The notes below the pieces were generated by a model. The model ran no database searches and was not told the DNA's origin. It worked only from the letters and a program-made list of their open reading frames with translations. This document shows, piece after piece, positions 10,663 to 21,787 of a stretch of DNA of 64,000 nucleotides. This DNA comes from Dryocola boscaweniae. Its GTDB lineage: Bacteria > Pseudomonadota > Gammaproteobacteria > Enterobacterales > Enterobacteriaceae. A program made the position numbers and the translations under genes. Location of the stretch: contig NZ_JALHAP010000079.1 of the NCBI RefSeq assembly GCF_025215095.1, positions 248,001 through 312,000 on the forward strand, read 5' to 3'. Position 1 is the first letter of the stretch; every line of letters begins with the position of its first letter.

Positions 10663-11701
10663 ATTTCCCCGCTTTAGCCAGTTCTTTAAGCAATGGCAAC
10701 ATCACGCGCACCACGTCGTGGCTGCGTTTCTCAATGCGTCCCGGCAGCCATTTATCCAGATATTGTTGGTTGTCGAGCGTTGCCTGATGCCAGCTCGTTC
10801 CTTTCGGGAACGCTTTATTTTTTGCGCGCTGCTGATAACCGTCTTTTTCGCCCAGCGACCAGTTAGTGGATTCTACCGACAGCACGGGAATGCCTGCTTT
10901 ATCAAAAGGTTCGGCGTCGTTGCAGCAGCCGGTGCCTTTCGAATATTTTGCATTCAGCCCTGGGTTCATCGCAGCCCTAATACCCAACTGGCGAGCGAGC
11001 TTCAGCGCCCGATCGCGGGTGAGCTTGCGCACCGCCGCAGGCGTGTTTTTACCGCTGTTAAAATAGAGCTTATCGCCGGTGACCAGGTTATCGAGGTTAA
11101 TCACCAGCAGGGTATTTTTCTTTTCGCTCTCGCTCATGCGCTTGAGGATATTTTCCGCGCCGAGTGAGCCAATCTCTTCGCCGCTGGTGGCGATAAAACG
11201 GATGCCGTAGCGTGTCGGTACCGTTTTCAGGCGCTGCGCCAGCTCCAGCATGACGCCAAGGCCCGAGGCGTTATCATCCACGCCCTGAAGCGTCAGCCCG
11301 CCGAGATTATCGTTCACGTCGTTATCCGTTAACGGCGTGTAGGTATCCAGGTGCGCCATGATAATAATCTGCTGCGGAACTTTACCTTCGCGCGCGGCAA
11401 TCACCTGGCTTGCGCTGACGTTGTGCCAGTTCTGGTGGCCGTCTTTGGTGGTGTAGAGATAGCGCGTGTTAAAGCGGCGAATGTCGCTTTGATAGCCATA
11501 AAGAGCGAACTGCTGCTGGAGGTAATCTGCGGCTAACATTTCGGCCGGGCTGCCGGTCATTCGCCCAGGAAATACGGTGGCGATGTGGCGAGTCTGTAAA
11601 TCAGCAGTTTCACCCAGGCGTGCGGGAGCAGCCCATGCGGAAAATGTGAAACCTACGCCAAGCGCCAGACAAATAGCGGAGCGGCGCACTGCGGAAAACA
11701 T
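10661..11701 (-). CDS. iap: Aminopeptidase Iap (alkaline phosphatase isozyme conversion)
   Basis: Iap is a periplasmic M28-family zinc aminopeptidase that, in E. coli, removes the N-terminal arginine of alkaline phosphatase. The 346-residue protein has a signal peptide (ICLALGVGFTFSAWAAP, cleavage near residue 25). It shows the metal ligands of the family in MAHLDTYTP, GVDDNASGLG and ATSGEEIGSLG. It lies convergent to cysH and divergent from cysD. In E. coli K-12 the type I-E CRISPR-cas locus lies between iap and cysH; here there is none. Confidence 0.93.
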   Translation of the reverse strand: MFSAVRRSAICLALGVGFTFSAWAAPARLGETADLQTRHIATVFPGRMTGSPAEMLAADYLQQQFALYGYQSDIRRFNTRYLYTTKDGHQNWHNVSASQVIAAREGKVPQQIIIMAHLDTYTPLTDNDVNDNLGGLTLQGVDDNASGLGVMLELAQRLKTVPTRYGIRFIATSGEEIGSLGAENILKRMSESEKKNTLLVINLDNLVTGDKLYFNSGKNTPAAVRKLTRDRALKLARQLGIRAAMNPGLNAKYSKGTGCCNDAEPFDKAGIPVLSVESTNWSLGEKDGYQQRAKNKAFPKGTSWHQATLDNQQYLDKWLPGRIEKRSHDVVRVMLPLLKELAKAGK

Positions 11702-11972
11702 AGTGAGTCCTTTTTATTATCAGTAATTTTTTGCCTGCGTAGTATGAAACTGTGACGTGGGTTACACAATTCCAAATCCTCCTAAAGCCCCGATAAATAG
11801 CCCGTTAAGCACATTTTGTGATTTGCAAATCTACGGCGTTATTCCTTTACGGAACTAGTCATTCCAATTCGTAATTTCATAAGAAATATACCCGCGTCTT
11901 ATAGTCCCTTTTAATTTCATTTAAACGGCAGGCCATGACCCGCCGTGCCATTCGCAGCTTTAAGGGAAGGTT

Positions 11973-12881
11973 ATGGACCAAAAACGACTCACTCACTTGC
12001 GGCAACTGGAGGCTGAAAGCATCCATATTATCCGCGAGGTCGCAGCCGAATTTTCCAATCCGGTGATGATGTATTCGATCGGCAAAGATTCCTCGGTGAT
12101 GTTGCATTTGGCTCGTAAGGCCTTTTATCCGGGGACGTTACCGTTCCCGCTGCTGCATGTGGATACCGGCTGGAAATTCCGTGAAATGTACGAATTCCGT
12201 GACCGCACCGCGAAAAACTACGGTTTTGAGCTGCTGGTGCATAAAAACCCGGAAGGCGTGGCGATGGGCATCAACCCGTTTGTTCACGGCAGCGCCAAAC
12301 ACACCGACATTATGAAAACCGAAGGGCTGAAGCAGGCGCTGAGCAAATACGGTTTTGATGCGGCCTTCGGCGGCGCTCGCCGTGACGAGGAAAAATCGCG
12401 CGCTAAAGAGCGTATTTATTCCTTCCGTGACCGTTTCCACCGCTGGGACCCGAAAAATCAGCGTCCCGAACTTTGGCACAACTACAACGGCCAGATTAAC
12501 AAAGGCGAAAGCATCCGCGTGTTCCCGCTCTCCAACTGGACCGAGCTGGATATCTGGCAGTACATCTATCTGGAAAATATTGAGATTGTTCCTTTGTACC
12601 TTGCCGCGCCGCGCCCGGTTCTGGAGCGCGACGGCATGCTGCTGATGGTTGATGACGACCGCATTGATTTGCAGCCGGGCGAAGTTATCGAACAGAAAAT
12701 GGTCCGTTTCCGTACGCTGGGCTGCTGGCCATTGACCGGCGCCGTTGAATCCGAAGCGCAAACGCTGCCGGAAATCATCGAAGAAATGCTGGTTTCCACT
12801 ACCAGCGAGCGTCAGGGACGAGCGATCGACCGCGATCAGGCCGGTTCGATGGAACTGAAAAAGCGTCAAGGGTACTTCTGA
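11973..12881 (+). CDS. cysD: Sulfate adenylyltransferase subunit 2
   Basis: CysD with the GTPase CysN forms ATP sulfurylase, which activates sulfate to APS. The 302-residue protein has the PP-loop motif [18 protein letters not shown] near the N-terminus and [14 protein letters not shown] at about residue 130. GGAAGG precedes the ATG at 11973. It leads the cysDNC operon, with only 10 bp to cysN. The 271-bp divergent gap to iap is A/T-rich near the cysD side and presumably carries a CysB-dependent promoter, though I see no clear box. Confidence 0.97.
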   Translation: MDQKRLTHLRQLEAESIHIIREVAAEFSNPVMMYSIGKDSSVMLHLARKAFYPGTLPFPLLHVDTGWKFREMYEFRDRTAKNYGFELLVHKNPEGVAMGINPFVHGSAKHTDIMKTEGLKQALSKYGFDAAFGGARRDEEKSRAKERIYSFRDRFHRWDPKNQRPELWHNYNGQINKGESIRVFPLSNWTELDIWQYIYLENIEIVPLYLAAPRPVLERDGMLLMVDDDRIDLQPGEVIEQKMVRFRTLGCWPLTGAVESEAQTLPEIIEEMLVSTTSERQGRAIDRDQAGSMELKKRQGYF

Positions 12882-12891
12882 GGACCGCACA

Positions 12892-14319
12892 ATGAATAAC
12901 GCAATTGCACAACAAATCGCGGAGCAGGGCGGCGTCGAAGCTTACCTGCACGCTCAGCAACACAAAAGCCTGCTGCGCTTCCTGACCTGCGGCAGCGTGG
13001 ATGACGGCAAAAGCACGCTGATTGGCCGCCTGCTGCACGACACGCGCCAGATCTACGAAGACCAACTTTCCTCGCTGCATACCGACAGCAAACGCCACGG
13101 CACTCAGGGCGAAAAGCTTGACCTGGCCTTGCTGGTGGACGGCCTGCAGGCCGAGCGTGAGCAGGGTATTACTATCGACGTGGCGTACCGCTATTTCTCC
13201 ACCGAAAAGCGTAAATTTATTATTGCCGACACGCCGGGGCACGAGCAGTACACCCGTAATATGGCCACCGGCGCTTCCACCTGTGAGCTGGCGATCCTGC
13301 TTATCGACGCGCGTAAGAGCGTGCTGGATCAAACTCGTCGCCACAGCTTTATTTCCACTTTGCTGGGGATCAAGCATCTGGTTGTGGCCGTTAACAAAAT
13401 GGATCTTGTCGGCTTTAGCGAAGAAACGTTCGAGCAAATCAAACAGGATTACCTGACGTTTGCCGAACAGCTACCGTCGGATCTGGATATTCGCTTTGTG
13501 CCGCTTTCCGCTCTCGAAGGCGACAACGTGGCGACGCAAAGCGCAAATATGCCGTGGTACACCGGGCCTACGCTTCTGGAACTGCTGGAAACGGTAGAAG
13601 TGAAGCGAATCGTGGATCAGCAGCCGATGCGCTTCCCGGTGCAGTACGTAAACCGCCCGAATCTGGATTTCCGCGGTTACGCAGGCACGCTTGCCTCTGG
13701 TTCGGTAAAAGTCGGGCAGCGGGTGAAAGTGCTACCGTCTGGCGTCGAGTCCGCGATTGCGCGAATCGTAACGTTTGATGGAGATTTGCAACAAGCTGCT
13801 GCGGGCGAAGCGATCACTTTAGTGCTGAAAGATGAAATCGACATCAGCCGTGGCGACTTGCTTGTGGACGCAAGCGACACGCATCCGGCGGTGCAAACTG
13901 CGAAAGTTGATGTGGTGTGGATGGCGGAACAGCCGCTGGTGCCGGGGCAAAGTTACGATATTAAAGTTGCCGGCAAGAAGACCCGCGCGCGCGTTGATAA
14001 TATTCACCATCAGGTTGAGATCAACACGCTGACGCAACGCCTGGTGGAAAACCTGCCGCTTAACGGTATCGGGCTGGTTGATTTGACCTTTGACGAGCCG
14101 CTTGTGCTGGATAAATACCAGGAAAACCCGGTCACCGGCGGGCTGATTTTCATTGACCGCCTGACCAACGTAACCGTGGGAGCTGGTATGGTGCGCGAGC
14201 CGCAGGAAGAGGTCTGGCAAGAGCCTTCCGCTTACAGCGCGTTTGAGCTGGAGCTAAACGCTCTGGTCCGTCGCCACTTCCCGCATTGGGGCGCCCGTGA
14301 TTTGCTGGGAGGCAAGTAA
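12892..14319 (+). CDS. cysN: Sulfate adenylyltransferase subunit 1 (GTPase)
   Basis: CysN couples GTP hydrolysis to APS synthesis by CysD. The 475-residue protein has an EF-Tu-like GTPase domain with [17 protein letters not shown] (P-loop), [17 protein letters not shown] (G3) and [11 protein letters not shown] (G4), followed by translation-factor beta-barrel domains. It is the E. coli-type stand-alone GTPase, not a CysN-CysC fusion. Its stop overlaps the cysC start (TAATG). Confidence 0.97.
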   Translation: MNNAIAQQIAEQGGVEAYLHAQQHKSLLRFLTCGSVDDGKSTLIGRLLHDTRQIYEDQLSSLHTDSKRHGTQGEKLDLALLVDGLQAEREQGITIDVAYRYFSTEKRKFIIADTPGHEQYTRNMATGASTCELAILLIDARKSVLDQTRRHSFISTLLGIKHLVVAVNKMDLVGFSEETFEQIKQDYLTFAEQLPSDLDIRFVPLSALEGDNVATQSANMPWYTGPTLLELLETVEVKRIVDQQPMRFPVQYVNRPNLDFRGYAGTLASGSVKVGQRVKVLPSGVESAIARIVTFDGDLQQAAAGEAITLVLKDEIDISRGDLLVDASDTHPAVQTAKVDVVWMAEQPLVPGQSYDIKVAGKKTRARVDNIHHQVEINTLTQRLVENLPLNGIGLVDLTFDEPLVLDKYQENPVTGGLIFIDRLTNVTVGAGMVREPQEEVWQEPSAYSAFELELNALVRRHFPHWGARDLLGGK

Positions 14320-14924
14320 TGGCTGAGCACGACGAAAACGTCGTCTGGCATCCTCATCCCGTTACGCAACAGCAGCGTGAACAACTCCATCAGCACCGTG
14401 GCGCGGTGCTGTGGTTCACCGGCTTGTCCGGCTCCGGTAAATCTACCGTGGCCGGCGCGCTTGAAGAGGCGCTACATAAGCTGGGCGTGAGCACTTATCT
14501 GCTTGATGGCGATAACGTGCGCCACGGGTTGTGCAGCGATTTGGGCTTCAGCGATGAAGACCGTAAAGAAAACATCCGTCGCGTAGGCGAAGTCGCCAGC
14601 CTGATGGTGGATGCCGGGCTGGTCGTGCTGACGGCTTTTATTTCTCCGCATCGCGCAGAACGGCAAATGGTGCGCGAGCGTATCGGGGAAGGGCGGTTTA
14701 TTGAAGTCTTTGTCGATACGCCTCTTGAGATTTGCGAAGCGCGCGATCCAAAGGGATTGTATAAAAAAGCTCGCGCTGGCGAATTGCGCAATTTTACCGG
14801 TATTGATGCGGTATATGAGTCACCGCGTGAGCCAGAAATTCACTTAGACGGCGAACAATTGGTAACAAATTTGATTGCGCAATTATTAGACCTGCTGCGT
14901 CGTGACGATATTATCAAATCCTAA
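14319..14924 (+). CDS. cysC: Adenylyl-sulfate kinase
   Basis: CysC phosphorylates APS to PAPS, the substrate of CysH. The 201-residue protein has the P-loop [16 protein letters not shown] and the APS-kinase segment [17 protein letters not shown]. The catalytic serine region [16 protein letters not shown] is also present. It completes cysDNC by overlapping cysN. An imperfect hairpin (GACCAGGCGC/GCGTCTGGTC, 14930-14955) follows without a T tract. Confidence 0.97.
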   Translation: MAEHDENVVWHPHPVTQQQREQLHQHRGAVLWFTGLSGSGKSTVAGALEEALHKLGVSTYLLDGDNVRHGLCSDLGFSDEDRKENIRRVGEVASLMVDAGLVVLTAFISPHRAERQMVRERIGEGRFIEVFVDTPLEICEARDPKGLYKKARAGELRNFTGIDAVYESPREPEIHLDGEQLVTNLIAQLLDLLRRDDIIKS

Positions 14925-14976
14925 GACAGGACCAGGCGCATAACCGCGTCTGGTCACTCAGGTCACCGGATTCGTT

Positions 14977-15300
14977 ATGCGCAACAGCTCGAACATCGTT
15001 ATCACACAGGCTGAACCCAGCCCGTCAGCCGAAGATACCACCTGGTCCTTGCCAGGCGCGTTCATCGGCTTTTTGTCGTGGCTGCTGGCGCTGGGTATTC
15101 CCTTCCTGGTATATGGCCCTAACACGCTGTTTTTCTTCCTGTATACGTGGCCCTTCTTTCTTGCGCTGATGCCCGTCGCCGTTGTTGTTGGCATTGCGCT
15201 ACACTCCCTGGCGCGCGGACGGCTGCATTATAGCTGCGTTGCAACCTTGCTGACGGTGGCGCTGATGTTCGGTGTTTTATTTATGTGGCTGATGGGTTAA
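14977..15300 (+). CDS. ygbE: DUF3561 family inner-membrane protein YgbE
   Basis: This 107-residue protein of unknown function has three hydrophobic segments, roughly residues 27-45, 52-70 and 85-106, and a polar N-terminal tail. It matches E. coli YgbE in length, sequence and position between cysC and ftsB. The motif TWSLPGAFIGF precedes the first membrane segment. Its role is not known; the context with cysDNC is conserved in enterobacteria but does not prove a sulfur function. Confidence 0.88.
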   Translation: MRNSSNIVITQAEPSPSAEDTTWSLPGAFIGFLSWLLALGIPFLVYGPNTLFFFLYTWPFFLALMPVAVVVGIALHSLARGRLHYSCVATLLTVALMFGVLFMWLMG

Positions 15301-15482
15301 CGCCGTCCCTGAATGAAACTGAACAGCGTTATCATGTCCCGATGTAAGCTAAACCTCCTGCAAGCGCGCATGTCGGCGCGATTTGTGATAAATTCTGCCG
15401 CAAATTCGACGACCCACAAGGGCAACCGAGTGGAGTCCGACATACAGTTGTGGGATGATTGTGCCGTTTTTCAGGGGGCGGG

Positions 15483-15797
15483 ATGGGTAAACTAACGCTG
15501 CTATTGCTGGCCTTGTTGGTCTGGCTGCAGTATTCGCTGTGGTTCGGAAAAAACGGTGTACATGACTACACGCGCGTTAATGAGGACGTGGCTGCGCAGC
15601 AGGCGACCAATGCCAAACTTAAAGCACGCAACGATCAGTTGTTTGCTGAGATTGACGATCTTAACGGCGGCCAGGAAGCCATTGAAGAGCGCGCACGCAA
15701 CGAGTTGAGCATGACCAGGCCCGGTGAAACCTTTTACCGCCTGGTACCTGACACTTCTAAGCGCGCAGGCAATAATGCCGCGCAGAATATTCGATAA
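15483..15797 (+). CDS. ftsB: Cell division protein FtsB
   Basis: FtsB is a bitopic divisome protein that complexes with FtsL and FtsQ at the septum. The 104-residue product starts [20 protein letters not shown], a single membrane anchor. A leucine-zipper-like coiled coil follows (about 29-70), then the conserved [21 protein letters not shown]. The ATG at 15483 follows CAGGGGGCGGG and gives the E. coli N-terminus; an upstream in-frame start at 15459 would add eight residues. It is the first gene of the ispD-ispF-truD-surE-pcm cluster. Confidence 0.95.
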   Translation: MGKLTLLLLALLVWLQYSLWFGKNGVHDYTRVNEDVAAQQATNAKLKARNDQLFAEIDDLNGGQEAIEERARNELSMTRPGETFYRLVPDTSKRAGNNAAQNIR

Positions 15798-15816
15798 TCA
15801 GCGTAAGTGATAATAC

Positions 15817-16527
15817 ATGGCAGACTCCTCCCCGGACGTAATTGCCGTGGTGCCGGCGGCCGGAATCGGCAGCCGCATGCAAACGGAATGTCCAAAGCAA
15901 TACCTGGAAATCGGCAATAAAACCATTCTTGAACATGCTGTTGCGAGCTTGTTGGCTCATCCGCGAGTCAGCCACGTCATCATCGCCATCAGCCCTGGAG
16001 ATTCCAGATTCGCCTCACTGCCGCTGGCCTCAAACCCGCTCGTCACCGCTGTGATCGGGGGAGGGCAACGCGCCGATTCAGTGCTTGCAGGCCTGCAGGC
16101 CGCAGGAGAAGCAGAATGGGTGCTGGTGCATGACGCGGCTCGTCCTTGCCTGCATCAGGATGATTTAGCGCGCTTGCTGGCTACTACGCATACCAGCAAA
16201 GTGGGCGGCATTCTGGCGGCGCCGGTGCGCGATACCATGAAGCGCGGCGAACCAGGCAAACCCCTTATTGCTCATACCGTCGAGCGCGAAGACCTCTGGC
16301 ACGCGCTGACTCCTCAACTGTTCCCGCTCGAACTGCTGCGAAGCTGTCTGCTTCGCGCGCTGAACGAGGGGGCAACGATTACCGATGAAGCCTCTGCGCT
16401 TGAATATTGCGGTTTCCATCCGGAATTAATCAGCGCCCGTGCCGATAATATAAAAGTTACTCGTCCAGAAGACCTGGCACTCGCGGCGTTTTACCTCACG
16501 CGGTTAACCCACACGGAGAATTTATAA
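15817..16527 (+). CDS. ispD: 2-C-methyl-D-erythritol 4-phosphate cytidylyltransferase
   Basis: IspD transfers CMP to MEP in the non-mevalonate isoprenoid pathway. The 236-residue protein has the nucleotide-binding start [11 protein letters not shown], the Q-R contact in [13 protein letters not shown] and VHDAARPCL. It shares its stop codon with the ispF start (TAATG), which couples two consecutive-pathway enzymes. Confidence 0.96.
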   Translation: MADSSPDVIAVVPAAGIGSRMQTECPKQYLEIGNKTILEHAVASLLAHPRVSHVIIAISPGDSRFASLPLASNPLVTAVIGGGQRADSVLAGLQAAGEAEWVLVHDAARPCLHQDDLARLLATTHTSKVGGILAAPVRDTMKRGEPGKPLIAHTVEREDLWHALTPQLFPLELLRSCLLRALNEGATITDEASALEYCGFHPELISARADNIKVTRPEDLALAAFYLTRLTHTENL

Positions 16528-17006
16528 TGCGTATCGGACATGGTTTTGATGTACATGCTTTCGGGGGCGTCGGCCCAATTATCATTGGCGGCGTGCGTGT
16601 TCCGTTCGAAAAAGGGTTACTGGCCCATTCTGATGGCGATGTTGCGCTGCACGCATTAACCGATGCTCTGCTCGGTGCCGCAGCGCTTGGTGATATCGGC
16701 AAACTGTTCCCGGATACCGATGCGGCTTACAAAGGCGCGGACAGCCGCGAACTGCTGCGCGAGGCCTGGCGTCGTATTCAGGCTAAAGGTTATACGCTCG
16801 GTAACGTTGATGTGACGATTATCGCCCAGGCTCCCAAAATGGCTCCGCATATTCCGCAGATGCGTGTATTTATCGCCGAGGATCTTGGTTGCCACATGGA
16901 CGATGTAAACGTCAAAGCCACCACCACGGAGAAGCTCGGGTTTACCGGACGTGGCGAGGGCATCGCCTGTGAGGCAGTCGCGTTACTGCATAAGGTTCGC
17001 GCGTAA
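16527..17006 (+). CDS. ispF: 2-C-methyl-D-erythritol 2,4-cyclodiphosphate synthase
   Basis: IspF cyclises CDP-ME-2-phosphate to MEcPP. The 159-residue protein shows the zinc ligands in [10 protein letters not shown] and [21 protein letters not shown], and the C-terminal substrate motif [18 protein letters not shown]. It overlaps ispD upstream and truD downstream by single bases (TAATG), so the three are tightly coupled. Confidence 0.96.
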   Translation: MRIGHGFDVHAFGGVGPIIIGGVRVPFEKGLLAHSDGDVALHALTDALLGAAALGDIGKLFPDTDAAYKGADSRELLREAWRRIQAKGYTLGNVDVTIIAQAPKMAPHIPQMRVFIAEDLGCHMDDVNVKATTTEKLGFTGRGEGIACEAVALLHKVRA

Positions 17007-18032
17007 TGGATATGCAAAACCTGACCTGGCTGCACGGCAAGCCAGAAGGGACCGGGTTAATAAAATCCAGCCCGGAAGATTTTGTGGTGATTGAAGACCT
17101 CGGTTTTGGGCCTGACGGCGATGGAGAGCACCTGCTGCTGCGCATCCTGAAGAAGGGCTGCAATACGCGTTTTGTGGCGGATGCGCTGGCGAAATTTCTT
17201 AAAGTGCATGCGCGCGAGGTAAGTTTTGCCGGGCAGAAGGACAAACACGCGGTTACCGAACAATGGTTTTGCGTGCGTCTGCCGGGCAAAGAAATGCCGG
17301 ATATGAGCGCTTTTGAGCTGGAAGGCTGTGAGGTTCTGGAGTATGCCCGTCATCGTCGCAAGTTGCGGACTGGCGCGCTTAAGGGTAATAATTTTACTCT
17401 GGTGCTGCGTGAAGTAAGCAACCGCGAAGAGCTTGAACAGCGTCTAAACGCGATTTTAAAAGAGGGCGTGCCGAACTATTTCGGCAGCCAGCGTTTCGGC
17501 ATTGGCGGCAACAACCTGCATCAGGCGCGTCGCTGGGCGCAAAATAATTCACCGCTGCGCGATCGCAATAAACGCAGTTTTTATTTGTCGGCGGCCCGCA
17601 GCGCGTTGTTTAATCAAATTGTTAGCCTTAGACTGAAAAAAACAGACTTTAATCAAGTTGTTGATGGCGATGCGCTACAATTGGCAGGACGCGGTAGCTG
17701 GTTTGTGGCGACAAGCGAAGAACTCCCTGTTTTACAACAACGTGTGGATAACGGTGAATTGCTGATTACGGCGCCGTTACCGGGCGATGGCGCGTGGGGA
17801 ACGCTCAATGCCGCGCTGGAATTTGAACAACGCAGCGTTGCAGAAGAAACTGATTTGCAATCCTTATTGACGCGTGAGCGCGTGGAAGCGGCTCGCCGCG
17901 CCATGTTGGTAAAACCAGAAGAATTACGCTGGAACTGGTGGGATGATGTGACGGTTGAGGTGAGCTTTTGGCTGCCGGCCGGGAGCTTCGCCACCAGTGT
18001 TGTAAGGGAACTTATGAATACGCCGGGTGACT

Positions 18033-18052
<20 letters not shown>
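17006..18052 (+). CDS. truD: tRNA pseudouridine(13) synthase
   Basis: TruD makes pseudouridine-13 in tRNA-Glu. The 348-residue protein has the catalytic aspartate in [14 protein letters not shown] and the TruD-specific segment [16 protein letters not shown]. It ends [13 protein letters not shown]. The last 20 bases overlap surE in another frame. Start and length match E. coli. Confidence 0.95.
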
Positions 18053-19417
<1,365 letters not shown>

Positions 19418-19521
19418 CCTGGACGTTTCCTGTTTTTTTATCAGGAGAGTGGCGTAACCTAGCCAACGCAAATTCTGCCGTACTTCATAAGCATGCAGTT
19501 GTTTTTATTTTCGGGGGATAC

Positions 19522-20652
19522 ATGAGCGCGGGAAGCCCAACTTTTACTTTACGCCGTATGGCGGCGTTATCGCTGGTGAGCCTGTGGCTGGCCGGCTGTA
19601 GCAGCAATGATACACAGGCGCCCATCAGCTCGGTCGGTGGCAACAACAATGCGGGAAGCAGCGCATCTGGCGGGATGTTAGTGACACAGCCGCCTAAAAT
19701 GTCTACGCCGGCCCAGTCCCCACAGACACAACCTGTACAGCAGCCGGTTATTCAGCCGATGCAAACCCAGCCAGTTGTTCAGTCAGAACCAGTACAAACT
19801 CAAAATGGTCGTATCGTTTATAACCGTCAGTATGGGAATATTCCGAAAGGCAGCTACGCTGGCGGCAGCACTTATACCGTGAAGCGCGGCGACACATTGT
19901 TCTACATTGCATGGATAACCGGGAATGATTTCCGTGACCTTGCTCAGCGCAACAATGTTCCGGCTCCGTATGGCCTGGAGGTCGGTCAGACCCTGCAAGT
20001 TGGCAACGCATCCGGCACGCCAATTACCGGCGGAAATGCGGTTACGGCAGCCGACGCAAGCGCGCAAGGTATAACCAATCCTGCTGCACAAAACTCAAGC
20101 ACCGCAGTTGCTTCTAAACCGACAATTACGTATTCTGAAGACTCAGGTGAACAGAGTGCTAACAAAATGTTGCCGAATAATAAGGGTACTGCGACAACCG
20201 TCACAGCACCGGTTACGGCACCTGTGATTAGCTCTACGACTACCGTACCGACTGCCAGCAGCACGTCCGATAGCGCGCCGATTTCTACCTGGCGTTGGCC
20301 GACTGATGGCAACATTATCGAGAACTTCTCTGCTACTGAGGGTGGCAATAAAGGGATCGATATTGCGGGCAGTAAAGGACAGGCTATCGTCGCGACCGCT
20401 TCAGGCCGCGTGGTATATGCCGGTAACGCACTGCGCGGTTACGGTAATCTAATCATCATCAAACATAACGATGATTACCTGAGTGCCTACGCCCATAACG
20501 ATACAATGCTGGTCCGGGAACAAGAAGAAATCAAGGCGGGGCAGAAGATAGCTACCATGGGTAGCACCGGAACCAGTTCAACAAGATTGCATTTTGAAAT
20601 TCGTTACAAGGGGAAATCCGTAAACCCGCTGCGTTACTTACCGCAGCGATAA
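19522..20652 (+). CDS. nlpD: Murein hydrolase activator NlpD (lipoprotein, LysM and degenerate LytM)
   Basis: NlpD activates the amidase AmiC at the division septum from the outer membrane. The 376-residue protein has a lipoprotein signal with lipobox LAGC (Cys26), a Q/P/T-rich linker, and a LysM domain near 115-160 ([20 protein letters not shown]). The C-terminal LytM domain (about 275-376) is degenerate: the usual metal histidine is Asn in NKGIDIAG, as in E. coli NlpD, which has lost peptidase activity. The main rpoS promoter lies inside this gene. Confidence 0.96.
   Translation: MSAGSPTFTLRRMAALSLVSLWLAGCSSNDTQAPISSVGGNNNAGSSASGGMLVTQPPKMSTPAQSPQTQPVQQPVIQPMQTQPVVQSEPVQTQNGRIVYNRQYGNIPKGSYAGGSTYTVKRGDTLFYIAWITGNDFRDLAQRNNVPAPYGLEVGQTLQVGNASGTPITGGNAVTAADASAQGITNPAAQNSSTAVASKPTITYSEDSGEQSANKMLPNNKGTATTVTAPVTAPVISSTTTVPTASSTSDSAPISTWRWPTDGNIIENFSATEGGNKGIDIAGSKGQAIVATASGRVVYAGNALRGYGNLIIIKHNDDYLSAYAHNDTMLVREQEEIKAGQKIATMGSTGTSSTRLHFEIRYKGKSVNPLRYLPQR
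20131..20136 (+). promoter_or_regulatory. Probable -10 box of the main rpoS promoter within nlpD
   Basis: TATTCT at 20131 places transcription start near 20143, about 568 bases before the rpoS ATG. The main E. coli rpoS promoter is known to start about 567 bases upstream, inside nlpD. The match in spacing is the chief evidence; no good -35 box is visible. Confidence 0.45.
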
Positions 20653-20711
20653 ACCGGCAAAGCACTCCATCATAAGTGTTTTGCCCAGGGATCACGGGTA
20701 GGAGCCACCTT
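20594..20711 (+). promoter_or_regulatory. rpoS 5' leader with small-RNA pairing region
   Basis: The segment around 20597-20620 (GAAATTCGTTACAAGGGG) is, from memory, the region of the E. coli rpoS leader that pairs with DsrA, RprA and ArcZ. It also encodes the NlpD C-terminus. The ribosome-binding site with TAGGAGCCACC (20699-20709) is conserved. The stretch between the nlpD stop and that site (20653-20690) looks different from E. coli. Confidence 0.6.
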
Positions 20712-21704
20712 ATGAGTCAGAATACGCTGAAAGTTAATGAGTTAACCGAAGACGCGGAATTTGATGAGAACGGAGTTGAGGCTTTTGATGAAAAAGCCCT
20801 TGTAGAAGAGGAGCCCAGTGATAACGATATTGCCGAAGAAGAGCTGTTGTCACAGGGCGCTACACAGCGTGTGTTGGACGCGACTCAGCTTTATCTTGGG
20901 GAGATCGGCTACTCCCCATTACTAACAGCCGAAGAAGAAGTTTATTTTGCTCGCCGCGCTTTGCGTGGTGATGTCGCCTCCCGCCGACGTATGATTGAAA
21001 GTAACCTGCGTCTGGTGGTGAAGATTGCTCGTCGTTATAGCAATCGTGGTCTGGCACTGCTGGATCTGATTGAAGAGGGCAACCTGGGGCTGATTCGTGC
21101 GGTAGAGAAGTTTGACCCGGAACGCGGGTTCCGTTTCTCAACGTACGCCACCTGGTGGATTCGTCAGACCATCGAACGGGCAATTATGAACCAAACCCGT
21201 ACGATTCGCCTGCCGATTCATATTGTGAAAGAGCTGAACGTTTATCTGCGTACCGCTCGAGAACTCTCCCACAAGCTGGATCATGAGCCAAGCGCGGAAG
21301 AGATCGCAGAGCAGTTGGATAAGCCAGTTGACGATGTCAGCCGTATGCTGCGTCTCAACGAACGCATCACCTCAGTAGACACCCCGTTGGGTGGCGACTC
21401 TGAGAAAGCGCTTCTGGACATCCTCGCGGATGAGAAAGACAACGGCCCGGAAGACACCACGCAAGATGATGATATGAAGCAAAGCATCGTCAAGTGGTTG
21501 TTTGAACTGAATGCTAAGCAGCGTGAAGTGTTGGCCCGTCGTTTTGGTCTGCTGGGTTATGAAGCGGCGACGCTGGAAGATGTGGGCCGTGAAATCGGTC
21601 TGACTCGTGAACGTGTTCGTCAGATTCAGGTTGAAGGCCTGCGCCGTCTGCGTGAAATTTTGCAGACTCAGGGGCTGAATATCGAAGCGCTGTTCCGCGA
21701 ATAA
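20712..21704 (+). CDS. rpoS: RNA polymerase sigma factor RpoS (sigma-38)
   Basis: RpoS directs the general stress and stationary-phase response. The 330-residue protein, the same length as in E. coli, contains region 1.2 ([14 protein letters not shown]), region 2 ([19 protein letters not shown], then [16 protein letters not shown]), region 3 and the region 4.2 helix-turn-helix ([22 protein letters not shown]). The ATG at 20712 follows GGAGCCACCTT; an earlier in-frame start at 20676 would prepend 12 non-conserved residues. No truncation is visible, so it should be functional. Confidence 0.98.
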   Translation: MSQNTLKVNELTEDAEFDENGVEAFDEKALVEEEPSDNDIAEEELLSQGATQRVLDATQLYLGEIGYSPLLTAEEEVYFARRALRGDVASRRRMIESNLRLVVKIARRYSNRGLALLDLIEEGNLGLIRAVEKFDPERGFRFSTYATWWIRQTIERAIMNQTRTIRLPIHIVKELNVYLRTARELSHKLDHEPSAEEIAEQLDKPVDDVSRMLRLNERITSVDTPLGGDSEKALLDILADEKDNGPEDTTQDDDMKQSIVKWLFELNAKQREVLARRFGLLGYEAATLEDVGREIGLTRERVRQIQVEGLRRLREILQTQGLNIEALFRE

Positions 21705-21716
21705 TCGACTCTTCAA

Positions 21717-21752
21717 ATAAAAAGCGGTGATTAAAATCACCGCTTTTTTTAT
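21717..21752. terminator. Terminator between rpoS and mutS
   Basis: AAAAAGCGGTGATT, loop AA, then AATCACCGCTTTTT with extra T residues form a long perfect hairpin after rpoS. The A-rich left arm suggests it can also act on mutS transcripts from the other strand. Confidence 0.88.
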
Positions 21753-21787
21753 GCCTTTTCCCTCTCTTTGCTGGAGAAAGGGAACGA

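Noticed and set aside
19660..19830. Q/P/T-rich repeats in nlpD as a possible recombinogenic or phase-variable tract
   Set aside because: The codons vary and no short unit is repeated exactly; such linkers are normal in NlpD.
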